14,578 bases of DNA from an uncultured Lachnospiraceae bacterium (GCA_947175285.1 CAMWMM010000062.1:1-14578); one strand, 5' to 3'. Positions 8,242-14,578 are shown, counted from the stretch's first letter. Notes: a model not told the origin generated them from the sequence alone. Translations and numbers: made by a program.

Positions 8242-8247
8242 CCTCCT
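8242..8247 (-). promoter_or_regulatory. Consensus Shine-Dalgarno AGGAGG of the GT2 gene
   Basis: This is the only full AGGAGG ribosome binding site I noted in the window, 7 bases before the ATG at 8234. It suggests independent, strong initiation of the GT2 gene rather than simple coupling to the AsnB gene before it. Confidence 0.8.
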
Positions 8248-8256
8248 AAAGTTAAG

Positions 8257-8280
8257 ATGCGAAGAATTCATTTTTCGCAT
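8257..8280 (-). repeat. Stop-loop hairpin element, short copy E2 (first stem only)
   Basis: On the minus strand ATGCGAA (8274-8280) pairs with TTCGCAT (8257-8263). The inner GAAAAA/TTCTTC part has one mismatch. The TGA stop of the second AsnB gene (8268-8270) lies in the loop. The second stem and TGAGA box of the full copies are absent. The outer TGC/GCA pairs replace the GTT/AAC or GTG/CAC pairs of the other copies. Confidence 0.6.
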
Positions 8281-10160
8281 TGTTGGAACATCAGTACATA
8301 CCATATCTGCTGACGCCAGATATCATGCTCTATAAAATCCTTCCACATTTTTTCGACGCTGTCTGCATTTAATAACCCTTCTTCTTTTATCTGTTTCCTA
8401 TCCAGCAGACTTTCCGCCCATTCACGCAGTTCCGATTGCTTTAACCATTTTTGCAAAGGAATGGCAAATCCTTTTTTGGGACGTTCCATCAATTCTTTCG
8501 GCACATATTTATATAAAATATCACGCAATATTTTTTTGGTGACATCTCCCTGCTTTTTATAGGCAAGCGGCAGACTCCATGCAAACTCTATAACATCCCT
8601 GTCTAACATCGGCACTCTTGTTTCCAGTGAAACCGCCATTGCCGTTCTGTCCACTTTTGTCAGAATATCGTCCGGATGATACATCAGCATGTCCATTAAC
8701 ATCAAATTATGAACAGGCTCCGGCAAAAAAGAATCCGAATAATCCTCCATAACAGTCGTACATCGTCCGCCACCATCATCACCCACAAGTTCTCCCAGCA
8801 CATCCGGCGACACCAACTCTATTCCCTCTCCCACTTCGGAACGCCTGTACATATCCTCTATACCGGAAGCGCCAAGCAGTCTTGCTCTGACTGCCAGAGA
8901 GCCGCTTTTTCCCCATGGGCTGTGAAGGATTGCCGCACTTGCCGGTTTTCTAATAACACTTGGTATTTTTCTTGTCTGATTCCAAATACGCTCAACAGAT
9001 GAGTATGTGCCATAACCGCAAAACAGTTCATCCCCACCGTCTCCGCTTAACGATACCGTCACATGCTCCTTTGTCATTTTACTGACAAGATATGTCGGTA
9101 TCTGGGAGGAATCCGCAAACGGCTCGCCAAACATCGTGCCGAGTTTCGGAATCACTTGTTTAGCATCTTCTTCCGTAATGTATAACTCCGTATGTTCCGT
9201 ACCGAGATGCGCCGCAATCTGTTTCGCAATCTCAGCCTCATTATAATCTTTTTCCCACATACCGATTGTATAACTTCTGACTTTTCTTTCACTTAACGAC
9301 TGCATCAGTGCAACAATTGTAGGACTGTCAATCCCAGCGGAAAGAAAAGCGCCTACCGGCACATCCGCAGCCATCTGACCACGGATAGCATTCTTCAAGC
9401 GCTTTTCCAACTCTTCCGCAGCTTCTTCTTCTGTGCCCTGAAAAAGATGTGTCTGTCCATAATAAGCAGTTTCGCGCATCGACCAATACGCTTCTATGTC
9501 ATATTTATTGAATGGTGATTTTATTTTTAGCACTTTTCCGGGCTCTAATTTCCAAATATTTTGATAAATGGAATACGGCGCCGGAATATATCCATAACGG
9601 AAATAAGTCTCCAAAACGCCTTTGTTTACTGGGTTTGTGAAGTTGTCTAAACAAGTCAATGCATTCAAATCCGAGGCAAAGGCGAAAGTTTTTCCAACAA
9701 ATCCATAATACAATGGTTTTTCACCAACCCTGTCTCTCGCTAAAAATAACTCATGTTCTTTTTTGTCATACAGGGCAATGGCAAACATTCCTTTACTCTT
9801 CTTTAAAGTTTCATGTAATCCATATGCGGAAACTGCTTCCAAAAGCACTTCCGTATCGGAAGTTCCTCTAAAAGCAGCCACTTTTTCCTCTTGTATTAAC
9901 TTTTCCTTTATATCCTGATAATTGTAGATTTCCCCATTATAAGCCAATATATAACGTCCGTTGTGTGATTCCATCGGCTGCGCGCCGCCGGAAGTTAAAT
10001 CTACAATAGATAATCTGCGGTGTCCAAGCACAACCTGCTTATCTTCCGACGCCCAGATACCGGAAGCGTCCGGTCCTCTGTGATACATCCGGTCATTCAT
10101 CCGCTCTATATTCTTTTTCCAGTCAAATTCCCCATTACAAAATCCGGCAATTCCACACAT
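8268..10160 (-). CDS. Asparagine-synthase-type (AsnB-like) glutamine amidotransferase, second paralogue, altered P-loop
   Basis: From the ATG at 10160 the protein has 630 residues and starts MCGIAGFCNG. Cys2 is the nucleophile of the class II glutaminase domain, so it must follow the initiator Met. This rules out the in-frame TTG upstream, whose 21 extra codons are translated repeat element. GAGGA lies 7 bases before the ATG. Glutaminase motifs include MYHRGPDASG, HRRLSIVDL, YNGEIYN and GTSDTEV. The synthase domain has SAGIDS (274-279) where the family's ATP pyrophosphatase loop reads SGGxDS, then SLSGDGGDELF, DDILTKVDR and ETRVPMLD. Free AsnB makes asparagine with glutamine and ATP; AsnB-like proteins in polysaccharide loci are thought to amidate sugar acids or other carboxylates, and context favours that. 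The C-terminal QCEK is encoded by hairpin copy E2. Confidence 0.92.
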   Translation of the reverse strand: MCGIAGFCNGEFDWKKNIERMNDRMYHRGPDASGIWASEDKQVVLGHRRLSIVDLTSGGAQPMESHNGRYILAYNGEIYNYQDIKEKLIQEEKVAAFRGTSDTEVLLEAVSAYGLHETLKKSKGMFAIALYDKKEHELFLARDRVGEKPLYYGFVGKTFAFASDLNALTCLDNFTNPVNKGVLETYFRYGYIPAPYSIYQNIWKLEPGKVLKIKSPFNKYDIEAYWSMRETAYYGQTHLFQGTEEEAAEELEKRLKNAIRGQMAADVPVGAFLSAGIDSPTIVALMQSLSERKVRSYTIGMWEKDYNEAEIAKQIAAHLGTEHTELYITEEDAKQVIPKLGTMFGEPFADSSQIPTYLVSKMTKEHVTVSLSGDGGDELFCGYGTYSSVERIWNQTRKIPSVIRKPASAAILHSPWGKSGSLAVRARLLGASGIEDMYRRSEVGEGIELVSPDVLGELVGDDGGGRCTTVMEDYSDSFLPEPVHNLMLMDMLMYHPDDILTKVDRTAMAVSLETRVPMLDRDVIEFAWSLPLAYKKQGDVTKKILRDILYKYVPKELMERPKKGFAIPLQKWLKQSELREWAESLLDRKQIKEEGLLNADSVEKMWKDFIEHDIWRQQIWYVLMFQQCEK

Positions 10161-10167
10161 GATAATT

Positions 10168-10172
10168 TCCTC
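10168..10172 (-). promoter_or_regulatory. Shine-Dalgarno GAGGA that fixes the second AsnB start
   Basis: GAGGA stands 7 bases before the ATG at 10160. Together with the need for cysteine at position 2 it decides against the upstream TTG start at 10223. Confidence 0.7.
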
Positions 10173-10190
10173 TATATCCTTTCCATCATT

Positions 10191-10255
10191 TCTCAACCCG
10201 CGAGTTTGGACGCGAAGCGACAAACTTGCAGTTGAAAAATTTTAATTTTTCAACT
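10191..10255 (-). repeat. Stop-loop hairpin element, copy E3
   Basis: The first stem is AGTTGAAAAATT/AATTTTTCAACT (10230-10255), about 12 pairs. Its loop region holds the TAA stop of the GT4 gene (10242-10244). The second stem pairs GCAAGTTTG (10221-10229) with CAAACTCGC (10200-10208) around a 12-base loop with a small CGC-TTC-GCG inverted repeat. The copy ends in GGTTGAGA. It has the same total length, 65 bases, and the same spacing as copy E4. Confidence 0.8.
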
Positions 10256-11435
10256 TTTCGAAATACATTTGCCACTGCCTATTCACCCGTTCAGGCGCAA
10301 ATCTTTCCTGTATCTTACGTGCCTGTGCACCAAGGCTTTCAGCCAGTTCCCTATCAGATAAAAGCTTATCCATAGCTTTTACCAATGCAGTCTCGTCTCC
10401 TACCGGAATTATCCATCCGTTTTTACCATGCTCAATCAACTCTACCGTTCCGCCGCTTGGTACATCGGTTGCAATCGCCGGAAGTCCCAGCGCCATTGCC
10501 TCAATTAAGGCATTCGATACGCCCTCGGAATAAGAAGTCAAAAGAAACAGGGATGCTTTCTCGATTTCATCCGCTACATTTAAAATAACACCTGGTAGGA
10601 ATACTTTATCGGACAGTTCCAGAGAAGCAATCAGCTTCTCCAGATGACTTCTGAGTTCACCGTCTCCATATATTGTCAACGTATATTCCGGATATTTCGC
10701 TGCAAGATTCGCAAACGCGTGAATCATCATCTCGTGATTTTTATTGGCATCCATACGCCCTACGGAAACAATCCGTTTTTCCCGCTCTCCCTGAAATGCC
10801 GGTCTGATGAACAGCGGATTCAATGAATTCGGTAGGATAACAGCCGTTTTCCCTACTCGTTTTGAGAAAAAGCTGCGGGAACGTTCCGTCTGTAAAACAA
10901 CGCCTGCCGCATGCGGGAATAATAAATTTGCTAAAATTCGCATCAGTTTTCCCGGATATTCCTCTTTTGCCTCTCCGACAACCGATACAACCGGTTTTGT
11001 CTTTGTAAACATTGTTGACACAATTGTCATAAAATTATTCTTACCCGCACAGGACAATACTAAATCGGGTTTCTCCTGTTTCCATATACGGTGCAGTTTC
11101 TCCAAACGCCGCCAGAAGTTTATAATTCTGCTGTTTGCTGTTTCCTGCGGCGTAATATCGGAAATCACCCTGTCAATGCCCTTTGCAAGCTCGTATTCGT
11201 CCTCTTTTTGATACTGCGTCACCATAAGAACCTGATAATCCTGATTTAAGAAATGCTCCGCTAAATTGACAAAAACGCGTTCCGCTCCGCCTTTATGTAA
11301 GGAGCCGATATAAAATGCAACTTTTCCTGCATTTTTTTCAAATTTCCGTTTTTTTTGCCCGTCCATGTTGTTATTTAATTCATTTTGGCTCGCGTCTCGC
11401 GTTTTTATTAATTCCCTTTTTAATTTATCGCCCAT
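10242..11435 (-). CDS. GT4-family glycosyltransferase
   Basis: From the ATG at 11435 the product has 397 residues. After a charged, probably disordered lead of about 35 residues comes VAFYIGSLHKGGAERVFVNLAEH, the acceptor-side N-terminal Rossmann domain of GT-B enzymes. The donor-binding domain carries VSVGRMDANKNHEMMIHAF (about 223 on), YGDGELR and the family signature EGVSNALIEAMALGLP (304-319) with the E-x7-E pair. These retaining enzymes use NDP-sugars in the cytoplasm; the sugar is unknown. The ATG is preferred over an upstream in-frame TTG at 11480: AAGGG stands 8 bases before it, and the extra codons belong to repeat copy E4. A later Met (MDGQKKRKFEK) is a possible alternative. The C-terminal KLKN is encoded by the first stem of repeat copy E3. 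The two flanking genes are AsnB paralogues. Confidence 0.93.
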   Translation of the reverse strand: MGDKLKRELIKTRDASQNELNNNMDGQKKRKFEKNAGKVAFYIGSLHKGGAERVFVNLAEHFLNQDYQVLMVTQYQKEDEYELAKGIDRVISDITPQETANSRIINFWRRLEKLHRIWKQEKPDLVLSCAGKNNFMTIVSTMFTKTKPVVSVVGEAKEEYPGKLMRILANLLFPHAAGVVLQTERSRSFFSKRVGKTAVILPNSLNPLFIRPAFQGEREKRIVSVGRMDANKNHEMMIHAFANLAAKYPEYTLTIYGDGELRSHLEKLIASLELSDKVFLPGVILNVADEIEKASLFLLTSYSEGVSNALIEAMALGLPAIATDVPSGGTVELIEHGKNGWIIPVGDETALVKAMDKLLSDRELAESLGAQARKIQERFAPERVNRQWQMYFEKLKN

Positions 11436-11443
11436 TTTTATTT

Positions 11444-11448
11444 CCCTT
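11444..11448 (-). promoter_or_regulatory. Shine-Dalgarno AAGGG for the GT4 start
   Basis: AAGGG lies 8 bases before the ATG at 11435 and touches the TGAGA box that ends repeat copy E4. It supports this start over the TTG inside the repeat. Confidence 0.6.
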
Positions 11449-11512
11449 CTCAGCTCGCAAGTTTGGGGCATCAGACACAAACTTGCAGTTGAAAAACGTC
11501 AGTTTTTCAACT
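11448..11512 (-). repeat. Stop-loop hairpin element, copy E4
   Basis: The first stem is AGTTGAAAAAC/GTTTTTCAACT (11487-11512), with the TGA stop of the first AsnB gene (11499-11501) at the tip. The second stem is a perfect 9-pair match, GCAAGTTTG (11478-11486) with CAAACTTGC (11457-11465), around a 12-base loop. GAGCTGAGA follows, directly at the next ribosome binding site. Compared with E3, the stems are nearly identical and the loops differ. One inner pair changes from U-A type to C-G type, as expected if the paired shape is under selection. Confidence 0.82.
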
Positions 11513-13385
11513 TTTGATACCATTGCTGGAATACAAAGAACGACCACGCGAGTTTGGAATAGTTTGCTCCTGTTGCCGGACCGGCGTCTCCGGTCTTAAT
11601 ATAACTCTGAATCATATCAGAAGTATAGGATGCATCAAAAATTCCCTGCTTCTGCAGATAATCATAACTGCTGTAATCTAATAATTGCTCTTTTAACGGT
11701 CCGCGCAGCCACTTGTCAAGCGGTACGCCAAAGCCTACTTTGGGTCTGTCCAACAGGTCTTTGGGTATATAATCGTAGGCAATATCTTTCAGGATATGTT
11801 TTTTATCCCCATTCGCATATTTATATTGATGCGGAATCCGGTAGGACAATTCCATAACATCCGTATCTAAAATAGGACATCTTGCCTCTAAAGAATACTT
11901 CATAGAAGCCCTGTCCACTTTACAAAGGATGTCTCCCGGCAGATAAGTATCCATATCAAGCAGCATTCTGCGAATCTGCCAGTTTCCTACGCCATAACTG
12001 CTTTCAATCAGGTAATGCACCGGTAATGTGTTTTTTGTTTCTTTTACCATAGCATTTGCCTTAACAATATAATTCCCCGCACCAAACTGGGTCTTGCTCT
12101 CTTTTTCGCGATTTCCTGCAATCACACGTACACGAAACGGCAGCTTATCTTCTATTCCCATCTGCTTTAATCCCGGCATCTGACAGAGGGTATGCACCAT
12201 CCCGCCTGCTATGTCCAGCTTCTGTGCCTGACTGACATTCTCATAGATATTATAACCGCAGAAAAATTCATCCCCGCCGTCTCCCGACAAAGCTACCGTC
12301 ACATGCTTTCTTGCCAGCTCCGATACAAGCATGGTAGCAATCTGGGAGCTGTCCGCAAAAGGCTCGTCATAATACTTCGGAATGCTCTCTACCAGATGAA
12401 ACATCTCCTGCTCATCAATATAAAGTTCCGTATGCGCCGTTCCAAGATATTCCGCAACCGCTTTTGCATATTTTGCCTCATTATATTTTTCTTCATGAAA
12501 TCCTATGGAAAACGTCTTAACCGGCGTATCGGAATGTTCCTGTGCAATCGCCGTTACAAGAGAGGAATCATATCCGCCGCTTAGAAAAGAGCCCAGCGGT
12601 ACATCCGCAATCATACGAGCCTTTACGGATTTCTTTAAACTTTTCTTTAAGCTTTCTTTTGCTTCTTCATAGCTTTTGATAGGATTTTCACTCTGCTCTT
12701 TATATACTTTCTTAATATCCCAATATTTCAGGGTTGTTATTTCCCCTTTATGAAAACGCAGAACACTTCCCGGTTCCACTTTATAAACATCTTTAAAAAT
12801 ACTGTCCGGTGCGTTAATATACTGCTGAAACAAATATCGTGATATGACTTCCATCCGGATTTCCCGTGAAAAATCTGGATATGTCATGATGGGTTTTAGC
12901 TCTGAAGCAAAGATGAGGGAGTCTCCTGATTTCCAATAATAAAGCGGTTTTTTGCCGATTCTGTCGCGCATCAGATATACATCGCTGCTCTCCCTGTCAT
13001 ATAGCGCAATGGCAAACATACCGTTGAAATACTTCACACAATCCGCTCCCCATTTTAAATAAGCGGCAATAATAACTTCCGTATCACAATGCGAACGGAA
13101 CGGATAATCCGACAATTTTTCCCTTAACTCCATAAAATTATAAATTTCTCCGTTATAAACAACAGAAATTCTCTTATCCGCAGAGTGCATGGGCTGGTGT
13201 CCCAAGGCCGACAAATCCAGAATAGACAGTCTTCTTTGCGCAAATCCTACCTGATACCCGCCAGACATCTCATAGATTTCCTCTCCACTGTCATCCGGTC
13301 CTCTATGATACATCGTATCATTCATTGCCTTCAGCTGTTCTATGGTAATATTCTTTTTACTGATATAACCGCAGATACCGCACAT
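11499..13385 (-). CDS. Asparagine-synthase-type (AsnB-like) glutamine amidotransferase, first paralogue
   Basis: The 628-residue protein begins MCGICGYISKK, giving Cys2 as glutaminase nucleophile. MYHRGPDDSG, QRRLSILDL, YNGEIYN and HCDTEV complete the class II amidotransferase domain (about 1-210). The synthase domain has an intact SGGYDS loop (269-274), EPFADSSQ, LSGDGGDEFF, DILCKVDRASM and EARCPILDTD, so both half-reactions should work. Length matches the family. It may make asparagine, but a second paralogue two genes on, among glycosyltransferases, favours amidation of a sugar acid or similar glycan substituent. That is inference. The ATG at 13385 has AAAGGAG 6 bases upstream and follows the deacetylase-like gene after 24 bases. 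The C-terminal KLKN is encoded by the first stem of repeat copy E4; the unrelated GT4 protein ends the same way. Confidence 0.93.
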   Translation of the reverse strand: MCGICGYISKKNITIEQLKAMNDTMYHRGPDDSGEEIYEMSGGYQVGFAQRRLSILDLSALGHQPMHSADKRISVVYNGEIYNFMELREKLSDYPFRSHCDTEVIIAAYLKWGADCVKYFNGMFAIALYDRESSDVYLMRDRIGKKPLYYWKSGDSLIFASELKPIMTYPDFSREIRMEVISRYLFQQYINAPDSIFKDVYKVEPGSVLRFHKGEITTLKYWDIKKVYKEQSENPIKSYEEAKESLKKSLKKSVKARMIADVPLGSFLSGGYDSSLVTAIAQEHSDTPVKTFSIGFHEEKYNEAKYAKAVAEYLGTAHTELYIDEQEMFHLVESIPKYYDEPFADSSQIATMLVSELARKHVTVALSGDGGDEFFCGYNIYENVSQAQKLDIAGGMVHTLCQMPGLKQMGIEDKLPFRVRVIAGNREKESKTQFGAGNYIVKANAMVKETKNTLPVHYLIESSYGVGNWQIRRMLLDMDTYLPGDILCKVDRASMKYSLEARCPILDTDVMELSYRIPHQYKYANGDKKHILKDIAYDYIPKDLLDRPKVGFGVPLDKWLRGPLKEQLLDYSSYDYLQKQGIFDASYTSDMIQSYIKTGDAGPATGANYSKLAWSFFVFQQWYQKLKN

Positions 13386-13391
13386 TCCGTT

Positions 13392-13398
13392 CTCCTTT
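13392..13398 (-). promoter_or_regulatory. Shine-Dalgarno AAAGGAG of the first AsnB gene
   Basis: AAAGGAG stands 6 bases before the ATG that places cysteine at position 2. No repeat element is present in this 24-base gap, unlike at the other AsnB junctions. Confidence 0.7.
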
Positions 13399-13409
13399 AT
13401 GTTCCGTTC

Positions 13410-14168
13410 CTAACGCTGATATTTTTCAATAAAATAGTCCTTATATTCTCCGAAATCCTTGCATTCCTGATCTATGGAAGCAATTAATTCCTCATATTTT
13501 TCCTGTACCAATGCTCTGTAATTGTTAAAATTATTATATCCCTCTTTGCACCACGCAAACGGATGCGTCAGAATCTGTACCTTATCGTGTCCTGTAATAT
13601 TCTTTTCATCCGGATAACCATAACGCCAGATATGATTGGCATCCGACATGTATTTTACATTGACGGGCGTCTCTTCCGTCACCTGTTCCGCAAAAGTAAA
13701 GAAATCATCCTGATATGCATTAAGAAGTCCGTCCAGCTTAATATTTTCACGCAATACGTCTTTGGAGGGTCTATGAATAGAAAATTCCTTAATCGCAAAA
13801 CCGAACATTTCGCTCAAAATATCCGCTTCTTTTTGAATCCGCTTACGAACCTCAGTCATATCCGTCACTCCGTTTAATGCAAAATGAAGTCCGATATGCT
13901 GTCCTCTCTCATGCATATCCTTAATCATATCCAAATTTCTTCGGGAAAGAACATTGTAAGTATTATTCGTCCACTGAAAAAAGTATGTGGAAACAAAGTC
14001 CATGCTCTGTTCCACTCTGGAAAGTTCATAAGCCCTTTCCACGCTGTATTCCACATCATGTCGCATGATAACGAACTTGTCCTTTCCCAGAGCTCCGGCA
14101 TAATTGGTATGCCTGCCCGTTGCTTTTATAATTCTGATAATTTCTTTGTAATCCTCAAATGAAAACAT
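13410..14168 (-). CDS. WbmS-like polysaccharide deacetylase-fold protein
   Basis: The 252-residue protein has FVIMRHDVEYSVERA (residues 32-46), typical of the RHDVD version of the first metal-binding motif in the WbmS/PuuE-like branch of the CE4 (NodB-like) superfamily. HIGLHF (91-96) corresponds to the second histidine motif; SIHRPS (130-135) and LTHPFAW (200-206) supply further conserved histidines. There is no signal peptide, so unlike peptidoglycan deacetylases it probably acts in the cytoplasm, on a nucleotide-sugar or lipid-linked intermediate. The reaction, removal of an acetyl, formyl or other N-acyl group, is inferred. In RHDVE the last acidic residue is Glu instead of the common Asp. 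The ATG at 14168 has GGAG 8 bases upstream; the gene follows repeat copy E5 and precedes the first AsnB gene by 24 bases. Confidence 0.8.
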   Translation of the reverse strand: MFSFEDYKEIIRIIKATGRHTNYAGALGKDKFVIMRHDVEYSVERAYELSRVEQSMDFVSTYFFQWTNNTYNVLSRRNLDMIKDMHERGQHIGLHFALNGVTDMTEVRKRIQKEADILSEMFGFAIKEFSIHRPSKDVLRENIKLDGLLNAYQDDFFTFAEQVTEETPVNVKYMSDANHIWRYGYPDEKNITGHDKVQILTHPFAWCKEGYNNFNNYRALVQEKYEELIASIDQECKDFGEYKDYFIEKYQR

Positions 14169-14176
14169 CGTTCTCT

Positions 14177-14183
14177 CTCCTTT
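14177..14183 (-). promoter_or_regulatory. Shine-Dalgarno AAAGGAG of the deacetylase-like gene
   Basis: AAAGGAG stands just downstream of the TGAGA box of repeat copy E5, 8 bases before the ATG at 14168. Confidence 0.65.
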
Positions 14184-14184
14184 A

Positions 14185-14261
14185 TCTCAGCCTGCGATGT
14201 TTGGGCAAAGGCGTTATCAACGCCTGCACAAACTCGCGGGTGAAAAATTTATTTTTCACCC
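14185..14261 (-). repeat. Stop-loop hairpin element, copy E5
   Basis: The first stem, GGGTGAAAAAT/ATTTTTCACCC (14238-14261), is a perfect 11-pair hairpin with an AA loop. It starts on the last base of the upstream gene's TAG. A second in-frame TAA follows in the loop (14249-14251). The second stem pairs GCGAGTTTG (14229-14237) with CAAACATCGC (14194-14203) with a small bulge. It encloses GGCGTT-GAT-AACGCC (14210-14224), and the copy ends in GGCTGAGA before AAAGGAG. Confidence 0.78.
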
Positions 14262-14578
14262 TATTCTTCTATTACTGCATAATCTTCATTGGCAATATGA
14301 TCCGCAATCACCGCAGAAGCTTCCTCCAGTTCATCCAGCCATAATTCATACGCTTTATCCCACGAATCATAACGGTCGTTACCTCTCTTGTCGGTAAACT
14401 GATAGTTGGCAAGCAGGTAATCTTCCAAAAAGGCTGTGCATTTCTCTGCACCGACAGCATTTGTATGGCTGGCATAATCAGCAAAATCCTCCTCAAAGAC
14501 AATACCGATTTCCTTATAATAATTGTTCATATTTAAGAATTGATATCCCGCTTCTTCTATGATACCGCACATATAATT
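14261..14578 (-). CDS. C-terminal part of an SGNH-hydrolase-like protein, 5' end cut by window
   Basis: Only the last 105 codons are inside the window; the frame is open to the edge, so the Met at 14572 is probably internal. The segment reads GYQFLNMNNYYKEIGIVFEEDFADYASHTNAVGAEKC and so on, then LEDYLLANYQFTDKRGNDRY, DSWDKAYELWLDELEEA. The DFADYASHTNAVGAEK part resembles the terminal Asp/His block of SGNH (GDSL-like) esterases found beside membrane acyltransferases in clostridial glycan loci, and the tail (DKR, then SWDKAYELW) fits that group as I remember it. Such proteins move or remove O-acyl groups on surface glycans. The N-terminal GDS nucleophile block is outside the window, so the call stays tentative. 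The TAG stop lies at the base of repeat hairpin E5. Confidence 0.5.
   Translation of the reverse strand, partial: NYMCGIIEEAGYQFLNMNNYYKEIGIVFEEDFADYASHTNAVGAEKCTAFLEDYLLANYQFTDKRGNDRYDSWDKAYELWLDELEEASAVIADHIANEDYAVIEE

Noticed and set aside
7434..8249. Long plus-strand open frame of 271 codons opposite the GT2 gene
   Set aside because: It is fully antisense to a well-supported GT2 gene, has no recognisable domain and low-complexity composition, and is a shadow of the real frame.
10230..10255. First-stem hairpins as intrinsic transcription terminators
   Set aside because: The stems are A/U-rich rather than GC-rich and no run of U follows on the RNA strand; the downstream genes belong to the same pathway and orientation, so full termination is unlikely, although partial attenuation cannot be excluded.
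10807..11211. Plus-strand open frame of 134 codons opposite the GT4 gene
   Set aside because: Antisense shadow of a conserved coding region without a family match or a convincing ribosome binding site.
14185..14192. CTGAGA box as part of a TPP riboswitch
   Set aside because: CTGAGA is a known part of the TPP aptamer, but the other conserved parts (the ACCC...GAACCTGAT region) are missing and the genes have no link to thiamine.
7045..14261. CRISPR array
   Set aside because: The repeated elements are kilobases apart, each between genes, with no regular repeat-spacer arrangement.

Overview
The window is a stretch of a surface- or exopolysaccharide (glycan) assembly locus. Every gene I can support lies on the minus strand, so transcription runs from position 14578 towards 1. 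The moderate-to-low GC, strong AGGAGG-type ribosome binding sites, tight gene spacing and protein families (DUF6056, DUF5672, GT17, divergent GT11, PglK-like ABC exporter, AsnB paralogues) suggest a Firmicute, most likely a Lachnospiraceae-type gut clostridium. This is inferred from protein flavour, not from a database match.

Layout in transcription order: (1) the 3' end of an SGNH-hydrolase-like gene (14578-14261, cut by the window edge); (2) a WbmS-like polysaccharide deacetylase-fold protein (14168-13410); (3) a first asparagine-synthase-type amidotransferase (13385-11499); (4) a GT4 glycosyltransferase (11435-10242); (5) a second AsnB-type amidotransferase (10160-8268) with an altered ATP pyrophosphatase loop; (6) a GT2 glycosyltransferase (8234-7155); (7) a canonical GT11 fucosyltransferase-like enzyme (7032-6148); (8) a PglK-like ABC exporter (6155-4347); (9) a divergent GT11-like protein (4290-3256); (10) a multi-pass DUF6056-like membrane protein (GTG start, 3252-1747); (11) a DUF5672 protein (1709-951); (12) a GT17-like glycosyltransferase (961-1, cut by the window edge). 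Gaps are at most about 120 bases and several genes overlap or nearly touch, so this is probably one long operon. I saw no convincing promoter, intrinsic terminator, tRNA, rRNA, CRISPR array or transposase.

Proposed joint role: cytoplasmic GT2, GT4, GT11 and GT17 enzymes build a lipid-linked oligosaccharide. The AsnB-type enzymes may amidate acidic sugars or substituents. The ABC exporter would flip the product. The DUF6056 membrane protein may act on the outer face of the membrane. No Wzx, Wzy or nucleotide-sugar synthesis genes are visible here.

The most interesting signal lies between genes. Four junctions carry a repeated 65-100 bp element and a fifth carries a shortened one. Read on the transcribed strand, each starts with a hairpin of the form NNN-GAAAAA-loop-TTTTTC-N'N'N' whose outer base pairs change in a compensatory way. 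The loop always holds a stop codon in the frame of the upstream gene. In the four full copies a second stem (GCAAGTTTG/CAAACTTGC type) follows, then a TGAGA box directly before the next ribosome binding site. The element supplies the last residues of two unrelated proteins (both end KLKN) and creates false N-terminal extensions in two downstream genes.
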